A DNA stretch of 64,000 nucleotides from Chryseobacterium rhizosphaerae (GCF_003385455.1 NZ_QNUF01000008.1:62001-126000), one strand, 5' to 3'; positions 8,564 to 17,691 are shown, numbered from the stretch's first letter. Translations and numbers: made by a program. The notes: generated from the sequence alone by a model not told the origin.

Positions 8564-11500
8564 CTATTCTTTTTCTGACCTGCTTTGTAAGATTGCCCAC
8601 TGCCAATGATAGGTACTGATAACAGGTAATCCTTGTAAATCAGAATAATCCATTATATTATCTGTAATAAATTGTTCAAAAGTGAACTTGGAATCATTAT
8701 CAAAACTATGATATAGTCCCATGGAATGAAATACTTCATGGGCAACAGTACTATCATTAAATCCAGCTTTAAAAACAAGTATAGTTTTTGCAGCAGGATC
8801 ATTCATGGTTCTACCGATTCCTGCTATGTGCGGGTTCTCTTCATTTATGAAATATACTTTGTAGATATTCTGATATTTTTTCTTTCCATACTGTTTATAA
8901 AGTTCATCATTTAGGTAGTCAGATAAATTATCTCCTATTGAATTTTCAATCCATTTATCACTTCCCCCCTGTGGGTCATTAATTATATTGGCTATCCTAT
9001 TAAAATTTTTCTTTTTATTATGTTTTCTTTTAGTTTTTGGATCAGTATCAGAACTTACATCCAGCGATAGTGTTTTTTCAAAATAAGGGGTAATTAACGC
9101 TTGATTCATATATTTTTTCAATTCGTTTTCTCTACCTTTCGGTTGTCCTGTTCTTTTTCCATTTCCTATATCAGTTGAAACTTGTATAAATACTACCTTT
9201 GCTTTAAATCTTTTTTTGTTTTGAGCAACCCTAAGTTTTCCCGCTAGTGATTTTTCTTCTGTTCCTTTAGAGTCCTTATAAGTAGCTATAACTTTAATAG
9301 GCTGTTCGCTTTTAAGTTCTTTTAAACAAGTTACTGTTATTTCTATTTCATGTTTACCAACTGTAAGAGGTAGAGGTTTATTAACTATGTTGAGTAATTT
9401 ATCATCATATTCAAGTTCTAATTTTTCAGGTTTTTTTTGAATATTTATGATGGTTCTTAAAGTGGCTGTAGTATTACTATAGGTTGATGTTAATGTTGTT
9501 GGAACAATCTTTCCATTAGGTTGTTTAATGTTCTTCACGATGGTTTTAGGATAAAGAGTTATCCATGGTACACAATAGTTTACCATCACTTTTTTCCCTT
9601 TTTTATTTTTAACACTATATGCATGGGGATTAAAATTGGACATTAAAGAGATAAAGTCATTTTTATCATTGATGAAAAAACTTACAGGTGGTTTACCGTC
9701 TTCGTTTTCATAAACCTGAAATAATGCGCCACTTGAATCTCTATATTTTCCGACTTCTTTTCCATAATAAACATCTCCGGGAATCTTTGTATCACCAACT
9801 CTTACCCAGTCAAAACCGTATCCTTTTCCTCCCCAATCATTTTTGGGTCTAAAACTTACTAGACATCTTTCATCTACATAAACAGGAACATATTTATAGT
9901 TTTGAGGTTTATTAGTCTGATTATTTCCCTGTTTACCATGCATATCTACAATTCCCTTACTGTTTACAATTGTATTTTGATCAGAATGCATAAACAGTTT
10001 CTGGGTTCCAGCTACGTTGGTTTCCTTTGCTTCAATTTTTATCTCATTTTCAGAATTAAATACAGCTTTGCCTGCTTGTGTGTGGAAAAATTCTGTTATA
10101 TTTTGCAATAGGGTCGGAGAGTTAACCATCATTTTTTGAAAAATGTTGAGCATTGCATTATTCACAACATTGAATGTCATATTGTTTCCAATATTCATAT
10201 CCAAATTATTTCCAGCCTCAAGTATGATATTGTTAGGAGCATTTATTCTAATATTCCCTTCACCATCTAAATAAATAAAGTTGGTACTTCCATCCTCTGT
10301 TCGTATACTTCCTTGTCCTTCAGTATCATTAAAAAGAATCTTATTTCCACTACGTGTCTGTATGGACTTAAGATGATTATCAGCACCTCCACCTAAACCC
10401 ACTTTACCATGAAACATTCCTCCCATTGCAAAGGGAAAGTCTGGATTATGATATTCAAAACCTACCATTACCTGATCTCCAATTTCTGGAATAGCGACAA
10501 AACCTCTATTTTGACTTACTCCATCTGTTCCACCTGCATCAGGACTCATCATTCGGATAAAATGGGTAGTATCATTTAGTTGCCAGTCAAACCTCACTTG
10601 TATTCGTCCCTGATTTAATGGATCAACATTAGATATAACCGTTGCAACTTGAGGCTCGGCTTTCGGCATTACAAAATCAGGCTTAGGCATGAAGCCCGTT
10701 CCTTCAGCTATTGCTTGAAAACTTCCTGTATAGTACCCTCTTGCATCGACTTCATGATGTACTTCAGTTATCATCAAAGTCGTAAAATGTGAAGTTTGAT
10801 TACTATCTGGCTTTCTCATCGCTAAATCAGCAACACAACCAATATACAAAAATGGAACTGTTGTTTTCCCTGAAGCCGTAAAAACTTCTACTGCTTTACT
10901 TCCTCTTGCGCTTCTTTGAGAATCATCTATATCAAGGAACATATTAGGATGTAAAGGAGCAGGGGTAAGCGAGCGGGTTTTAAATATATTGTCGTTACGC
11001 TCATAAGTTTCTGATGACAGCTCTCCTAAATGTTTAATGCGATTATCAATACCAAGCATTTTTGCATGATTACTGCTATTATAGCCAAAGTATTCAGTTT
11101 TGGCATGTACTGCATTAAGTTCTATCTGTACATCACTAACATTGCTTCCATTAATAAGGTTAATAGATGTTTCATGAAACGGTAATTTACCAAAATGAAG
11201 TACTTCTCCATCATAATAAAACTGCTCTCCATAAGCTTCTGCAATTCTGGCAAGATAATTATAATGAGTTTCACAATATTGTGAACTGTAATTAATGTAA
11301 CTATTGTTTTGCGAATCTATTCTAATATCAAAATCATTAGTATCCAATGCTTCTTTAATTACTCTATCAGCAATAATGGAAGTATTTACAGGTTGACTAC
11401 CTCCAAAGCTTTGAGTATGTGGAGCAGAATCCATTAAAATAGTAGGACTATTTCCTTTCAATACAATATTTCCCAGACTCATTTCCTCCTGACTAAATGC

Positions 11501-11815
11501 CACTTTCATAATAACTCCCACAAATGTTCTTTCAGGACTTTCGTTTTCCGGATCTTTATATTTGAAAGTTACTGTCAGTCGTTTTCCAAAAAATTGTTTT
11601 GCCTGCTCTAAGTTATGGTTTTGTATTTTACCTAATGAATCGTGCGCTAGAGTAAGTTCAAAGTAATGGTGGGTTTTAGCGCTTTGTTGTAATCGGAAGT
11701 ATTTAAAGTGGCTAATGGGCTTTCCATCAATCACAATGTCAAGCTTTACCACACGGTTAATACCTGCTATATGATTCTCCGAAATTTTCTCAGCATTAGA
11801 TCTATTTTTTTTCAT
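8564..11815 (-). CDS. vgrG: VgrG spike protein with C-terminal zinc metallopeptidase domain (evolved T6SS effector)
   Basis: The first ~600 of 1083 residues are VgrG: gp27-like part opening with HFKYFRLQQSAKTHHYFEL, the gp5 OB fold around VDPLNQGRIQVRFDW and IPEIGDQVMVGFEYHNPDFPF, then the triple-helix needle with repeated NNxxxNxxNN. A ~480-residue extension follows, ending in a metallopeptidase: HEVFHSMGLYH (HExxHxxGxxH) near residue 1029 and a Met-turn NIMDYSD about 26 residues later, the metzincin layout. I place the start at the ATG at 11815 (MKKNRSN) and not at 11866, because a consensus promoter (11864-11894) overlaps the longer start. Type VI needles puncture neighbours and carry the fused enzyme. 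Its lipoprotein neighbour may be the immunity protein. Confidence 0.92.
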   Translation of the reverse strand: MKKNRSNAEKISENHIAGINRVVKLDIVIDGKPISHFKYFRLQQSAKTHHYFELTLAHDSLGKIQNHNLEQAKQFFGKRLTVTFKYKDPENESPERTFVGVIMKVAFSQEEMSLGNIVLKGNSPTILMDSAPHTQSFGGSQPVNTSIIADRVIKEALDTNDFDIRIDSQNNSYINYSSQYCETHYNYLARIAEAYGEQFYYDGEVLHFGKLPFHETSINLINGSNVSDVQIELNAVHAKTEYFGYNSSNHAKMLGIDNRIKHLGELSSETYERNDNIFKTRSLTPAPLHPNMFLDIDDSQRSARGSKAVEVFTASGKTTVPFLYIGCVADLAMRKPDSNQTSHFTTLMITEVHHEVDARGYYTGSFQAIAEGTGFMPKPDFVMPKAEPQVATVISNVDPLNQGRIQVRFDWQLNDTTHFIRMMSPDAGGTDGVSQNRGFVAIPEIGDQVMVGFEYHNPDFPFAMGGMFHGKVGLGGGADNHLKSIQTRSGNKILFNDTEGQGSIRTEDGSTNFIYLDGEGNIRINAPNNIILEAGNNLDMNIGNNMTFNVVNNAMLNIFQKMMVNSPTLLQNITEFFHTQAGKAVFNSENEIKIEAKETNVAGTQKLFMHSDQNTIVNSKGIVDMHGKQGNNQTNKPQNYKYVPVYVDERCLVSFRPKNDWGGKGYGFDWVRVGDTKIPGDVYYGKEVGKYRDSSGALFQVYENEDGKPPVSFFINDKNDFISLMSNFNPHAYSVKNKKGKKVMVNYCVPWITLYPKTIVKNIKQPNGKIVPTTLTSTYSNTTATLRTIINIQKKPEKLELEYDDKLLNIVNKPLPLTVGKHEIEITVTCLKELKSEQPIKVIATYKDSKGTEEKSLAGKLRVAQNKKRFKAKVVFIQVSTDIGNGKRTGQPKGRENELKKYMNQALITPYFEKTLSLDVSSDTDPKTKRKHNKKKNFNRIANIINDPQGGSDKWIENSIGDNLSDYLNDELYKQYGKKKYQNIYKVYFINEENPHIAGIGRTMNDPAAKTILVFKAGFNDSTVAHEVFHSMGLYHSFDNDSKFTFEQFITDNIMDYSDLQGLPVISTYHWQWAILQSRSEKE

Positions 11816-11863
11816 GATGATTTGTGTGTTTTTTATATCACTGAATGTAGATAAAAATAATGC

Positions 11864-11894
11864 CAAAACTAAACTTTTTTGACACTATTTCAAA
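11864..11894 (-). promoter_or_regulatory. Consensus Bacteroidota promoter of vgrG operon
   Basis: On the minus strand TTTG (11894-11891), a 19-nt spacer and TAGTTTTG (11871-11864) match the Bacteroidota sigma-factor consensus TTTG-N19-TAnnTTTG exactly. It sits about 50 nt upstream of the ATG at 11815 and decides that start. Confidence 0.8.
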
Positions 11895-12219
11895 AATTGT
11901 AGTAGAACTACGATTCGAGTCAAATAATTGTCTTTATTTTTACCTTTAAAACGGAAATTTATCACAGGTAAGAATATGGTGTTTGGCATTTTTAAAACTT
12001 TTTACTTGTATTGCTCAATCTCTTACAGGTTAAAAGTTTCGATTTTTCCTAGTATCAGGCTTTTTCCTTTTTAGAATTCATAGAACCCTTTCATGAAGCC
12101 CTTACTTGCTTCTTCTTGTATTCTGACTTCTATTTTCATGTCTATTTTACTTGTTATTTTAGTAAAACATATCATGCTTTTACTTACTTTCCTCTTGTTT
12201 TATTTTTCTTTCCAAAATC
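11895..12219. other. Intergenic stretch with a possible gene relic
   Basis: No confident gene is seen. On the minus strand an ATG at 12175 opens 34 codons ending in TAA at 12071-12073, and the same frame then stays open for 15 more codons to a second TAA. This might be a decayed small gene, but short frames are common in AT-rich DNA. Confidence 0.3.
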
Positions 12220-12834
12220 TTATTTGTAATATTTGATTTTCTCAGCTTTCATAAAGCTTTCTAAATTTCTGAAGGTGATCTTATCTAAGCTATTGGTAAT
12301 ATTCTGAATATACGCCTTGCTATTTTTGCATTTTCTGGAAGTAAAATCAATAATATTCCCGTTATCATCTTTATACATCTCGGTTTTTTCCAATTTTTTA
12401 GCTTTTACATTTTGGTAAAGAGCATAATATTGTACTTGAATCGCGCACGTAGTATCAAGTAAGAAAAAATCAAGGCTTTTCTCAGCCCCAACCAAGATTC
12501 CTTCTTCATTGAAGTAATAATCATAAGATGTTTTGCTATCTCCAATATGCCCCCATAAATCATCAGATTTACTGATATAAACAATTTTATTATTTTTTCT
12601 AATAATTTTATAGAACAAATCCCATTGAAGCTCAAATTCTTCAAGCGCATTATCGGTTTTACTTTGCTTTATTCTACCGTCAGTCAGTTTAACGTATTGG
12701 ATAACTTTTGACGGCTGATTTTTAAAAATTCCTTTCACAAACAATTTAGTCTGCCTGAGTCCGTTTTCGTAAGAGTTTTGAGAATAAAAAACAGAAAAAA
12801 GGCATAGATTGATAAGTACTATTAAGTTTTTCAT
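12220..12834 (-). CDS. Secreted hypothetical protein, 204 residues
   Basis: A Sec signal peptide is clear: MKNLIVLINLCLFSVFYSQN, with a likely cleavage before or after the SQ pair near residue 18-19, as in many flavobacterial exported proteins. The mature part is soluble, contains two cysteines (in TTCAIQ and SRKCKNS) that could form a disulfide, and repeats of the type YKDDNGNIIDF and YYFNEEGILVGAEK, reminiscent of MORN/toxin-antidote 'YD..G.L' strands. It starts 2 nt after the TM2 protein gene on the same strand, so the two are one operon. I do not recognise the family. Confidence 0.65.
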   Translation of the reverse strand: MKNLIVLINLCLFSVFYSQNSYENGLRQTKLFVKGIFKNQPSKVIQYVKLTDGRIKQSKTDNALEEFELQWDLFYKIIRKNNKIVYISKSDDLWGHIGDSKTSYDYYFNEEGILVGAEKSLDFFLLDTTCAIQVQYYALYQNVKAKKLEKTEMYKDDNGNIIDFTSRKCKNSKAYIQNITNSLDKITFRNLESFMKAEKIKYYK

Positions 12835-12836
12835 GA

Positions 12837-13772
12837 TTAATTGATTTGTATTGAGTCTTCTTCCAGTTTTTTATTTTTCCTATTGTTGAGTTCATCACGG
12901 TAGATTTCGCCTGATTTATAATTAGCATTGGAATTATTATATTTATTCTCATAGGCAGGCTGATAGAATTCATTAATTTTGGAAGACTGCTTCCTTTCTC
13001 CAAAAATTTCCTCATGTTTCAGACTTTCATCTTCAAATACAACCTTTGTTAATCCAAACATTCCGTAAGCAGTGATGAGATTTTCTTGTGAATTTTCATC
13101 TCTGAATACCAATTTTCTTAGAATTACCAAATCCTCCTCATAAACAGCTATATTTTTATATCCTTTTTTTGAAATACTATTCATAATAAAATGTTCAGCC
13201 CCCTTTACACTAAGCTCTTCACCAATAAAAATATCTTTAATTGTTTTTATAAGTTGAGGTTGAGAAATCATAATTTCATCAACAATCTTATTCTGCATTT
13301 TAGCCCGATCAGGCTTTAAGAAGAAAGCAGAAACACTAAACAGTATGATTACGCCAACGATTATATAAAATGAATAACTTTCTCCTGATTGCATTTTTTG
13401 AGTGATGTAAAGGTCATTTACAGCCTTTTTATTAACATCTCTATCAACTGAATCCTGACCCTCATTAGGAAACATGATTGAAATATCCCGTAATATCTCT
13501 AAAGCAAGATCATTATTATATTGTTCAACAATTTTAGGAATTCTGAAGAGGTCAATAATTGCCCAGATAAAAAATCCTCCCACAGTAAGAATATATAATA
13601 TCAGCCAACCCCATTTTTTAAGGTAGGCGTAATGCCATCCTAAAAGAAACCAGAGCAGGTAAGATATTCCTACTGATTTCTTTCGTCTTTCAAATTCGCT
13701 AATGAAGATTCGTTGTTGTTCTGAGTTCAGCTCTCGAAATTTTTTCTGAATCAGATAAGAAAAGTTTCCCAT
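12837..13772 (-). CDS. TM2-domain membrane protein, 311 residues
   Basis: Residues about 34-75 form a TM2 module: SYLLWFLLGWHYAYLKKWGWLILYILTVGGFFIWAIIDLF, two helices separated by a short basic turn. A third helix lies near residues 135-152 (YSFYIIVGVIILFSVSAFFL). The C-terminal ~150 residues are cytoplasmic-looking, ending in an Asn/Lys-rich charged tail. It is followed 2 nt later by a secreted protein gene. TM2 proteins have no agreed biochemical role. Position next to a type VI cassette and a recombinase suggests accessory cargo. The extra soluble domain between helix 3 and the tail (about 155-255) resembles a conserved block also seen in other Chryseobacterium TM2 proteins, which is from memory, not from a search. 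Confidence 0.7.
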   Translation of the reverse strand: MGNFSYLIQKKFRELNSEQQRIFISEFERRKKSVGISYLLWFLLGWHYAYLKKWGWLILYILTVGGFFIWAIIDLFRIPKIVEQYNNDLALEILRDISIMFPNEGQDSVDRDVNKKAVNDLYITQKMQSGESYSFYIIVGVIILFSVSAFFLKPDRAKMQNKIVDEIMISQPQLIKTIKDIFIGEELSVKGAEHFIMNSISKKGYKNIAVYEEDLVILRKLVFRDENSQENLITAYGMFGLTKVVFEDESLKHEEIFGERKQSSKINEFYQPAYENKYNNSNANYKSGEIYRDELNNRKNKKLEEDSIQIN

Positions 13773-13845
13773 GATTATTAGTAACCATTCAGTTCCAAAA
13801 CGGCAATTTAATCCATAGAAAAAGCGTGGAACTTTAAGCCAATCC

Positions 13846-13965
13846 GTTACAGAGGTACCGCTAAGAACCCTAAACCCAGATATGACTTATCGCCCACGCC
13901 AATAGATGACACGGGCGTAAGCCTATCGAATTTGGGTTTATAGAAGATTAGCGGTTTTCTGTAAC
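13846..13965. repeat. 120-nt imperfect inverted repeat (large hairpin)
   Basis: Arms pair in order: GTTACAG (13846-13852) with CTGTAAC (13959-13965), CCGCTAA (13858-13864) with TTAGCGG (13948-13954), TAAACCCA (13871-13878) with TGGGTTTA (13933-13940), and CGCCC (13891-13895) with GGGCG (13913-13917). The segment GCGTAAGCCTATCG inside is echoed in reverse complement just outside (CGATAGCTTACGC, 13971-13983). It lies directly downstream of the recombinase gene and is more GC-rich than its surroundings. Confidence 0.75.
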
Positions 13966-14025
13966 CAATACGATAGCTTACGCTTTTATGTTAATTATAT
14001 TTTTATCTTTTACAAATTTATTAAT

Positions 14026-15180
14026 TTATCCGAAACGAACATTACTCATTACGTTTTTAAGATTATTAATATTTGAATTTGTATAAATTAAAGTATTGGC
14101 AATATTTACATGTCCTAGTAGCTTACTTACAATAGGAAGGGAAATATTACAATTGTTTACCAAATAAGAAGCAAAAGTATGACGTCCAACATGAAATGTT
14201 ATATTTTTATTGATCTTACACTCTTTTGCTATTTCTTTCAGAATAGAATTTCCTACTTGATTACTGACCTCTCTAAAGATTTTTGTATTGGATTTTTGAC
14301 TTACAATATATTTCAAGAGTAATGTTTTTATTTGACTATTCATTGGAATATCAATATTATGTTTAGTTTTTAACATCTTCTTTGATATAATTTCTTTGTT
14401 AAAGTCTATATCTGATACTTTCAATGAAAACAGGTCGGAATACCTTAAACCTGAATAACAGGAAAGTAAAAACATATCCCTTACTGTATTAGCTAAAATA
14501 CTATCACTTTTAAAACCTTTAAACTTAACTACTTCATCTTCATCTAAAAAGATAGTTTTATGTTTTGGACTCTTGATTGTGAACATATCTTTACCATACG
14601 GCTGCTCAATTTTTGCTTTCTTATATCTATTAGCTTCATTTATAATACATTTCAAGCACTTATGATGATTGTAAATACCCCCATCTCCTATATTCAAGTC
14701 TTTTAAATAATTATCAAATCTTGTGATAAAAGCAACATCAATATTGGAAGTAGAGATTCTCGGTTGAAATGCTTTTAATCTGCTACGTAAAGTAGCATAC
14801 TTATATTTAGTATCATTACAAATTTTAGGTTTCTTTATTTCCATGACTGAATCGAAAACATCATAAAAATTGCTATTCTTTGTCCCATTTAAAAATCTAT
14901 CTATATCAGAAAATGATAATTGATACCCTGCTATAATAGTATCTGCGCAAAATTCCTCTAAATCGCTTTTTCGCTTATCAATCATCTTATTCAGATTGCC
15001 ATATCCCTTACCTCTTGCACGACCTGCATCCGTATCCCATTCTGAAGGATGTATTTTTTCTCCGATTGAAATTCTTTTTTTATCTCCATCCATTCTGATT
15101 TGAATACATATAGGACATTCGCCTGTTTTTTTATCAGCCTTATCAGTTCTGATGATTGCTTTAATAATTGGCTTTCTCAT
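14026..15180 (-). CDS. Tyrosine recombinase / integrase
   Basis: The 384-residue protein is a Bacteroidota-type site-specific recombinase with an N-terminal arm-binding region, a SAM-like core-binding domain (about 100-200), and the catalytic domain. Catalytic residues are visible: Arg in SGLRYSDL (about 245), HVGRHTFAS (H330, R333), LLGHVNI (H357) and the nucleophile Tyr366 in NTLIYTN. All are intact, so the enzyme may be active. It lies between a 120-nt inverted repeat and a GmrSD-like restriction gene, 2.4 kb from a tRNA gene, consistent with an integrative element that used the tRNA end. The nearest candidate attachment sequence is not proven. Confidence 0.92.
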   Translation of the reverse strand: MRKPIIKAIIRTDKADKKTGECPICIQIRMDGDKKRISIGEKIHPSEWDTDAGRARGKGYGNLNKMIDKRKSDLEEFCADTIIAGYQLSFSDIDRFLNGTKNSNFYDVFDSVMEIKKPKICNDTKYKYATLRSRLKAFQPRISTSNIDVAFITRFDNYLKDLNIGDGGIYNHHKCLKCIINEANRYKKAKIEQPYGKDMFTIKSPKHKTIFLDEDEVVKFKGFKSDSILANTVRDMFLLSCYSGLRYSDLFSLKVSDIDFNKEIISKKMLKTKHNIDIPMNSQIKTLLLKYIVSQKSNTKIFREVSNQVGNSILKEIAKECKINKNITFHVGRHTFASYLVNNCNISLPIVSKLLGHVNIANTLIYTNSNINNLKNVMSNVRFG

Positions 15181-15335
15181 TTTATAATATTTAATTGTTA
15201 TTCCTTATTCATACATCGGTAACAATTAAAAAATCAGCTAAGGTAGATAAAAATATTGAAATATCAAATCAATTGATTGATTATCAAATAATTACAACTA
15301 AGTTAAAGTTTGTTAATTTCTCGTTAAAGGGATTT

Positions 15336-17363
15336 TCAAACAATAAAAGAGTATATTTCTTTATAAAAATTAATGGTTCTAGTTACAAAAGCATTCATTA
15401 AATACATTGCGCTTTGTTCATCATATATCCGACTTTCAATTTTTGTCCAATATTCTTTATCATCAACTATGAAGAAATCTGATGCTTTTAGACTTTCGGC
15501 TTTTAGTTTAGGGTCTTCACGATTACCATCACTTCGATTTTCTTCCAATGAAATAGCTCTCAAATTGGCGTTCATATTATGCCAATCTCTAACCTGAGGA
15601 TTAACATTTTGTTGTTGATACACCCAACTACTTGGATAGATGTGATCATAATCCCAAGGTCTATTTGTATCACTTAAAACTTCTAGACTATTGAATTCCT
15701 GAAAGTTTTTACTAAAATAATCTCTTTGACAAAATATCAAAACGTTACGATTCCAAGCCAATTGATTTGCAAGATGGTTCCATTGGTTTTTATAAATCTC
15801 ATATTTTTCACTTTCATCAATACCTTTTTCTTCCAAAGCGCCATCAAAAAGTTTTAAATAATCTTCCTTTGAAGGATAAAATTCATTCCATCTAACTTTC
15901 TTTTCAATTACCATTTTATAAACTATTTGCAAATCAGATATTTTAGGCATTCTAATAATTAAATTGTTGTCACTAGCAAGTTTTTTTAAGCTTTGGTAAT
16001 TCCAAAAAGAAAATTTTGATGATTCACCCCATATCTCTCTTGATAATCTATTTTTATCTAACGTAAATAATGTTAAATAGAAAAAGCCTTTTTTTATTTC
16101 TAAGAAATTTTCTGGTTTGATTTTGTAATAATGTATATAGACCCAATTTAAATAAAAAAGAAAGATTTCTGGGTAATCATTTATTAAACTTTTCACTAAG
16201 ATTACGGGTAATTTGATTTCATTTGCAGACAATAAAATTTCAAAGGATCTTTTAAAAACTTTATTTGCCATGCTACCACTATCATTACCAATGAAGTTTT
16301 CTAACCTTTGTAAAAAATCCAAATTACTTAATCTATCTCTAAATTGATTTACACTGAACGAGTTTGGATAACTATTTTGATTTAAGTCAGACCAAACCAA
16401 CCTATTCACAAATGATAATAATCTTGAAGGTTGAATAAAATCAGCACTGATTGACTCTACTAAGTTTTTACTTTTTGGAAACTCGGCTTTATAAATCGAA
16501 TAAATTAGCTCTTCTCCATTAAGAGGAGTTCCTTGTGAATTTAATCTTACGAATAATGTAGGATCCTCCTTTTCTTGGCTATTAGCTACTTTTATCAATG
16601 AATTATTCAAAACAATTGCTGGAATTGAGTAACTCTTCAAATTCTTACCTATTTCATCAATAAAATCATCAAAAGCATTTGAAGTAATAAAATCTTCATA
16701 TAGACTCTCTTTTTGATTATTCATTTTTATAGCAGCAATCTGATTAATTAGCATTTTTTTGGAAGATGAAGTATCTCTATTTCCATAAATATATTTTAAT
16801 AGAAAAACTAATGGAATAGGAAGATTTGCATCAAAAGGAAAGACATCGATGTTTTTCAGCTCAGTATATTTTACTTTTCTTCGATTGTTACTGAAAATAT
16901 CCAATGCTTTTTTTCGATCAGAGACACTTAGAGTAGAACTATTATTTTTTGCTTGATACCCCCAAGGATGAGATCTTGTTAAAACTCTGATTAAATATTT
17001 ATTAGTATTACTAACTTTTTCAGGGTTTAAGTCAATCCAAACTGTAGGAATGTGATCGTAATCTTTATTTTTACTATCAAAAAATGTTGCAGAATTTTCT
17101 TCCCAAGGATTAAAAAAACCTAAAGAAATGGAAGTAGAACGTTGCTGACCGTCTAATAACTCAAAAGTACTATCCGTAGTTTCTGCTAAAAGAAATGCTC
17201 CAATGGGATAACCTCTCAAAATCGAATCCCAAACAGTTTCTATTTGATTTGGCTTCCACACAAAAGATCTTTGTAGAATTGGCAACTTAATTTTTTCATC
17301 ACCTTTTAATTGCCAATTAGCAATGTCTTTTAAAGAATAAAATTTGTTTTTTGATATACTCAC
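15336..17363 (-). CDS. GmrSD-like type IV restriction enzyme (DUF262 + HNH DUF1524)
   Basis: The 675-residue protein begins with a DUF262 domain: LPILQRSFVWKPNQIETVWDSI and GYPIGAFLL followed by the nucleotide-binding motif DGQQR at residues 71-75. The C-terminal region (about 565-620) carries a DUF1524-type HNH nuclease: WDYDHIYPSSWV, then NMNANLRAIS and a distal NRSDGNR. GmrSD and BrxU, with this layout, are NTP-driven nucleases that cut modified phage DNA. It stands alone between the integrase and a tRNA, a common place for single-gene defence cargo. A TATATTTG element (17390-17383, minus strand) upstream of the start could be its promoter. Substrate specificity cannot be read from the sequence. 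Confidence 0.85.
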   Translation of the reverse strand: MSISKNKFYSLKDIANWQLKGDEKIKLPILQRSFVWKPNQIETVWDSILRGYPIGAFLLAETTDSTFELLDGQQRSTSISLGFFNPWEENSATFFDSKNKDYDHIPTVWIDLNPEKVSNTNKYLIRVLTRSHPWGYQAKNNSSTLSVSDRKKALDIFSNNRRKVKYTELKNIDVFPFDANLPIPLVFLLKYIYGNRDTSSSKKMLINQIAAIKMNNQKESLYEDFITSNAFDDFIDEIGKNLKSYSIPAIVLNNSLIKVANSQEKEDPTLFVRLNSQGTPLNGEELIYSIYKAEFPKSKNLVESISADFIQPSRLLSFVNRLVWSDLNQNSYPNSFSVNQFRDRLSNLDFLQRLENFIGNDSGSMANKVFKRSFEILLSANEIKLPVILVKSLINDYPEIFLFYLNWVYIHYYKIKPENFLEIKKGFFYLTLFTLDKNRLSREIWGESSKFSFWNYQSLKKLASDNNLIIRMPKISDLQIVYKMVIEKKVRWNEFYPSKEDYLKLFDGALEEKGIDESEKYEIYKNQWNHLANQLAWNRNVLIFCQRDYFSKNFQEFNSLEVLSDTNRPWDYDHIYPSSWVYQQQNVNPQVRDWHNMNANLRAISLEENRSDGNREDPKLKAESLKASDFFIVDDKEYWTKIESRIYDEQSAMYLMNAFVTRTINFYKEIYSFIV

Positions 17364-17458
17364 GATTTATATTAGTTTTTTTCAAATATATCGAAACAAA
17401 CTAATACAGTCATCAATTCTACAATAAAAGAAGGGGGGCGGATCGGGGAACGTTATTC

Positions 17459-17488
17459 TGACGAACGATGACGAATGGTGACGAAACA
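17459..17488. repeat. Three TGACGAA repeats with 10-nt period
   Basis: TGACGAA occurs at 17459-17465, 17469-17475 and 17479-17485, each 10 nt apart, so all copies face the same side of the helix. They lie between the GmrSD-like gene promoter and the tRNA terminator, next to a G-rich patch (17432-17449). Confidence 0.7.
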
Positions 17489-17494
17489 AAGCAT

Positions 17495-17527
17495 AAAAAA
17501 AGCCCCTAAAATAGGGGCTTTGTAATT
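17495..17527 (-). terminator. Terminator downstream of tRNA
   Basis: A 9-bp stem (17499-17507 AAAGCCCCT with 17513-17521) with loop AAAAT and a seven-A run on the left on the plus strand ends the leftward tRNA transcript. The T-rich right side could make it work both ways. Confidence 0.8.
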
Positions 17528-17555
17528 TTTTGAAGAAATCTATTCTTCACTTTCG

Positions 17556-17629
17556 TGGTCCCACCTGGGCTCGAACCAGGGACCACCTGATTATGAGTCA
17601 GGTGCTCTAACCAACTGAGCTATAGGACC
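17556..17629 (-). tRNA. tRNA with CAU anticodon (Met, possibly Ile2)
   Basis: Read on the minus strand the cloverleaf is complete: acceptor GGTCCTA/TGGGACC, D-arm AGCTCAGTTGGTTAGAGC, anticodon arm CCTGACTCATAATCAGG, T-arm CCTGGTTCGAGCCCAGG and discriminator A. CCA is not encoded. G1-C72 pairing excludes the initiator. The anticodon CAU may read AUG (elongator Met) or, if lysidine-modified, AUA. The 3' end faces the integrase side. Confidence 0.93.
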
Positions 17630-17691
17630 TCAAAACTTGGTTAAATTTTGTGTTTGCAAAAATAGTAAAAATTCTTTCACTACAAAATTTT

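Noticed and set aside
12071..12175. Real small gene on the minus strand
   Set aside because: Only 34 codons, low information and no conserved motif; kept as a possible relic only.
13846..13965. Integron attC site
   Set aside because: Arms begin with GTT at the left and end with AAC at the right, the reverse of attC R''-R' order, and no cassette-like array is present.
17556..17629. Second copy of the tRNA 3' end as attachment repeat
   Set aside because: I looked through the accessory region for CCTGGGCTCGAACC-like sequence and saw none, so no direct repeat is claimed.
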